Part shown: piece after piece, positions 4,387-5,007 of the stretch
Layout of the letters: every line of letters begins with the position of its first letter
Numbering within the stretch: position 1 is the first letter of the stretch
Assembly (NCBI GenBank): GCA_023266715.1
Contig: JAHFPK010000222.1
Location: 1 to 5,007, forward strand
Direction of reading: 5' to 3'
Length of the DNA: 5,007 nt
Origin: Hyphomicrobiales bacterium
Lineage (GTDB): Bacteria; Pseudomonadota; Alphaproteobacteria; Rhizobiales; Aestuariivirgaceae
Program-made: the position numbers and the translations under genes
The notes under the pieces: model-generated
Seen by the model: only the letters and a program-made list of their open reading frames with translations
What the model was told of the DNA's origin: nothing
Databases searched by the model: none

Positions 4387-4889
4387 TTTTCTGTACCCTC
4401 CGGGGCAGGACTTTGCGTTTCCGCTCCGGGCTGTTCTGGCGGCGGCGGATTTTGCACCAAGCGCCTCACGATCTGGATTGGCTCATCATCCTTGATGAGA
4501 TCGAGCGCCGCGCTGAAAGGCGTGCATGCTTCGCCCATCTCGCCGCGCGAGAAGGCTTCGCGCAGCGTCTCCACGGTGCAGCCGTGCTGCAACGCGAGGC
4601 TGATGGCGATGGCACCATCTCGCAAAAAGGATTTGATGTCGGTGCCCACCTTGCCGCTGTCGAGGAAGAGTTCGCCCGGCCTGCCATCATCATAATAACC
4701 GATGGTGACGAAGTGGCGTGAACCGCCAGAACCGAAATCGAATTTCAGTGTTTGGCTGAACCTGCGCTCCGGCAATTTCTCGCGGCGCGCCTGTGCAGCA
4801 CGCAGCGCAGCGGCCACGGCCTTGGTCTGCCCGACACGTTCGCCGCCAGCGCAAAGCTGGTCGGCGATCTCGTCTGCCCAATTGGTCAT
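4383..4889 (-). CDS. TSCPD-domain protein, ribonucleotide reductase C-terminal-domain-like
   Basis: 168 residues from the ATG at 4889 (MTNWADEIADQL), which overlaps the upstream stop as ATGA; an in-frame extension to about 4994 is rejected because it overlaps the upstream membrane gene. Residues about 44-135 match what I recall of the TSCPD domain: a beta-rich segment with GYYDDGRPGELFLD (64-77), then GKVGTDIKSFLRDGAIAISL (79-98), then LQHGCTVETLREAFSR (100-115). In cellular proteins this domain sits at the C-terminus of B12-dependent (class II) ribonucleotide reductases. Phages often carry it alone. There is no room here for the catalytic barrel, so the protein is not a reductase by itself; a role in binding or modulating a reductase is inference. 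Residues 1-43 are charged and helical, and the tail (148-168) is rich in Pro and Glu and probably disordered. The ribosome site before the start is weak, consistent with coupling to the upstream gene. Confidence 0.78.
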   Translation of the reverse strand: MTNWADEIADQLCAGGERVGQTKAVAAALRAAQARREKLPERRFSQTLKFDFGSGGSRHFVTIGYYDDGRPGELFLDSGKVGTDIKSFLRDGAIAISLALQHGCTVETLREAFSRGEMGEACTPFSAALDLIKDDEPIQIVRRLVQNPPPPEQPGAETQSPAPEGTEK

Positions 4890-5007
4890 GACAGCACCGC
4901 CCGCAATTGCCCGATGGACAAGGCGATGTTGGCATAGTTGAGCACGACCCAAAACAAATTCAGCGTGACAAACGCCCAGCGTTTGGCGTGCCAATTGACG
5001 ATGACCT
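4886..5007 (-). CDS. Small membrane protein, C-terminal part (cut by window edge)
   Basis: The frame is open from the right edge of the window to a TGA at 4888-4886, giving 39 visible residues from VIVNWHAKRWAFVTL to GQLRAVLS. The central stretch (LNLFWVVLNYANIALSI) is hydrophobic and aromatic, long enough for one transmembrane helix, and follows a basic segment (HAKR). The stop overlaps the ATG of the next gene as ATGA, the same junction type used throughout this cluster, which is the main reason to accept such a short fragment. The N-terminus lies outside the window, so neither total length nor number of helices can be given. Function is unknown. It may be one of the small phage membrane proteins like the two further along this operon. 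Confidence 0.6.
   Translation of the reverse strand, partial: VIVNWHAKRWAFVTLNLFWVVLNYANIALSIGQLRAVLS

Noticed and set aside
4890..4994. N-terminal extension of the TSCPD gene
   Set aside because: It lies over the C-terminal coding part of the upstream membrane protein, and the ATG at 4889 forms an ATGA overlap.
1..5007. CRISPR array, tRNA, insertion sequence, integrase attachment site
   Set aside because: I looked for regular repeats, cloverleaf-like segments, transposase motifs and terminal inverted repeats by eye and found none. The window is almost fully coding on one strand.

Overview
The window looks like part of a bacteriophage or prophage early/accessory region. It is moderately GC-rich. 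Every credible gene reads on the minus strand, so transcription runs from the high-coordinate end to the low-coordinate end. The host is probably an alphaproteobacterium, perhaps Rhizobiales/Hyphomicrobiales; this is inferred from composition and from remembered similarity of several small proteins to phage proteins of that group, and it has not been checked by search. No terminase, capsid, tail, integrase or lysis gene is visible. No tRNA, rRNA, CRISPR array or insertion sequence was seen.

Layout in transcription order: (1) 5007-4886, C-terminal end of a small membrane protein cut by the window edge; (2) 4889-4383, stand-alone TSCPD-domain protein related to the C-terminal domain of ribonucleotide reductase; (3) 4386-4165, basic Cys/His putative zinc-binding protein; (4) 4168-3959, two-helix membrane protein; (5) 3962-3627, hypothetical; (6) 3630-3298, coiled coil plus a small beta-rich domain; (7) 3301-2921, MazG-like all-alpha nucleotide pyrophosphohydrolase family; (8) 2921-2568, unknown Trp-rich protein; (9) 2540-1623, a 305-residue Spo11/topoisomerase VI A-subunit-like protein; (10) 1633-1421, small helical protein; (11) 1424-1269, small basic protein with a probable TTG start; (12) 1272-1039, two-helix membrane protein with a CxxC; (13) 1039-839, small zinc-ribbon-like protein; (14) 842-402, phage hypothetical with a C-terminal Cys/His cluster; (15) 405-133, hypothetical; (16) a doubtful reading frame entering the left edge from about 62.

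The genes are packed very tightly. Almost every junction is an ATGA or TGATG stop/start overlap, which implies one polycistronic transcript with translational coupling. The two exceptions are a 27-base AT-rich gap just before the Spo11-like gene, which overlaps a perfect 13-base palindrome, and a gap of about 70 bases at 63-132. The recognisable functions are nucleotide-pool enzymes or their relatives (TSCPD, MazG-like) and a DNA-cleaving topoisomerase-like protein. These fit a phage DNA metabolism region padded with small zinc-binding and membrane proteins that may act on the host.

The most interesting gene is the lone Spo11/TopoVI-A-like protein. It keeps the double-tyrosine motif and the Toprim acidic residues, but no ATPase (B) subunit is visible nearby. 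It resembles the 'Mini-A' class described from mobile elements.
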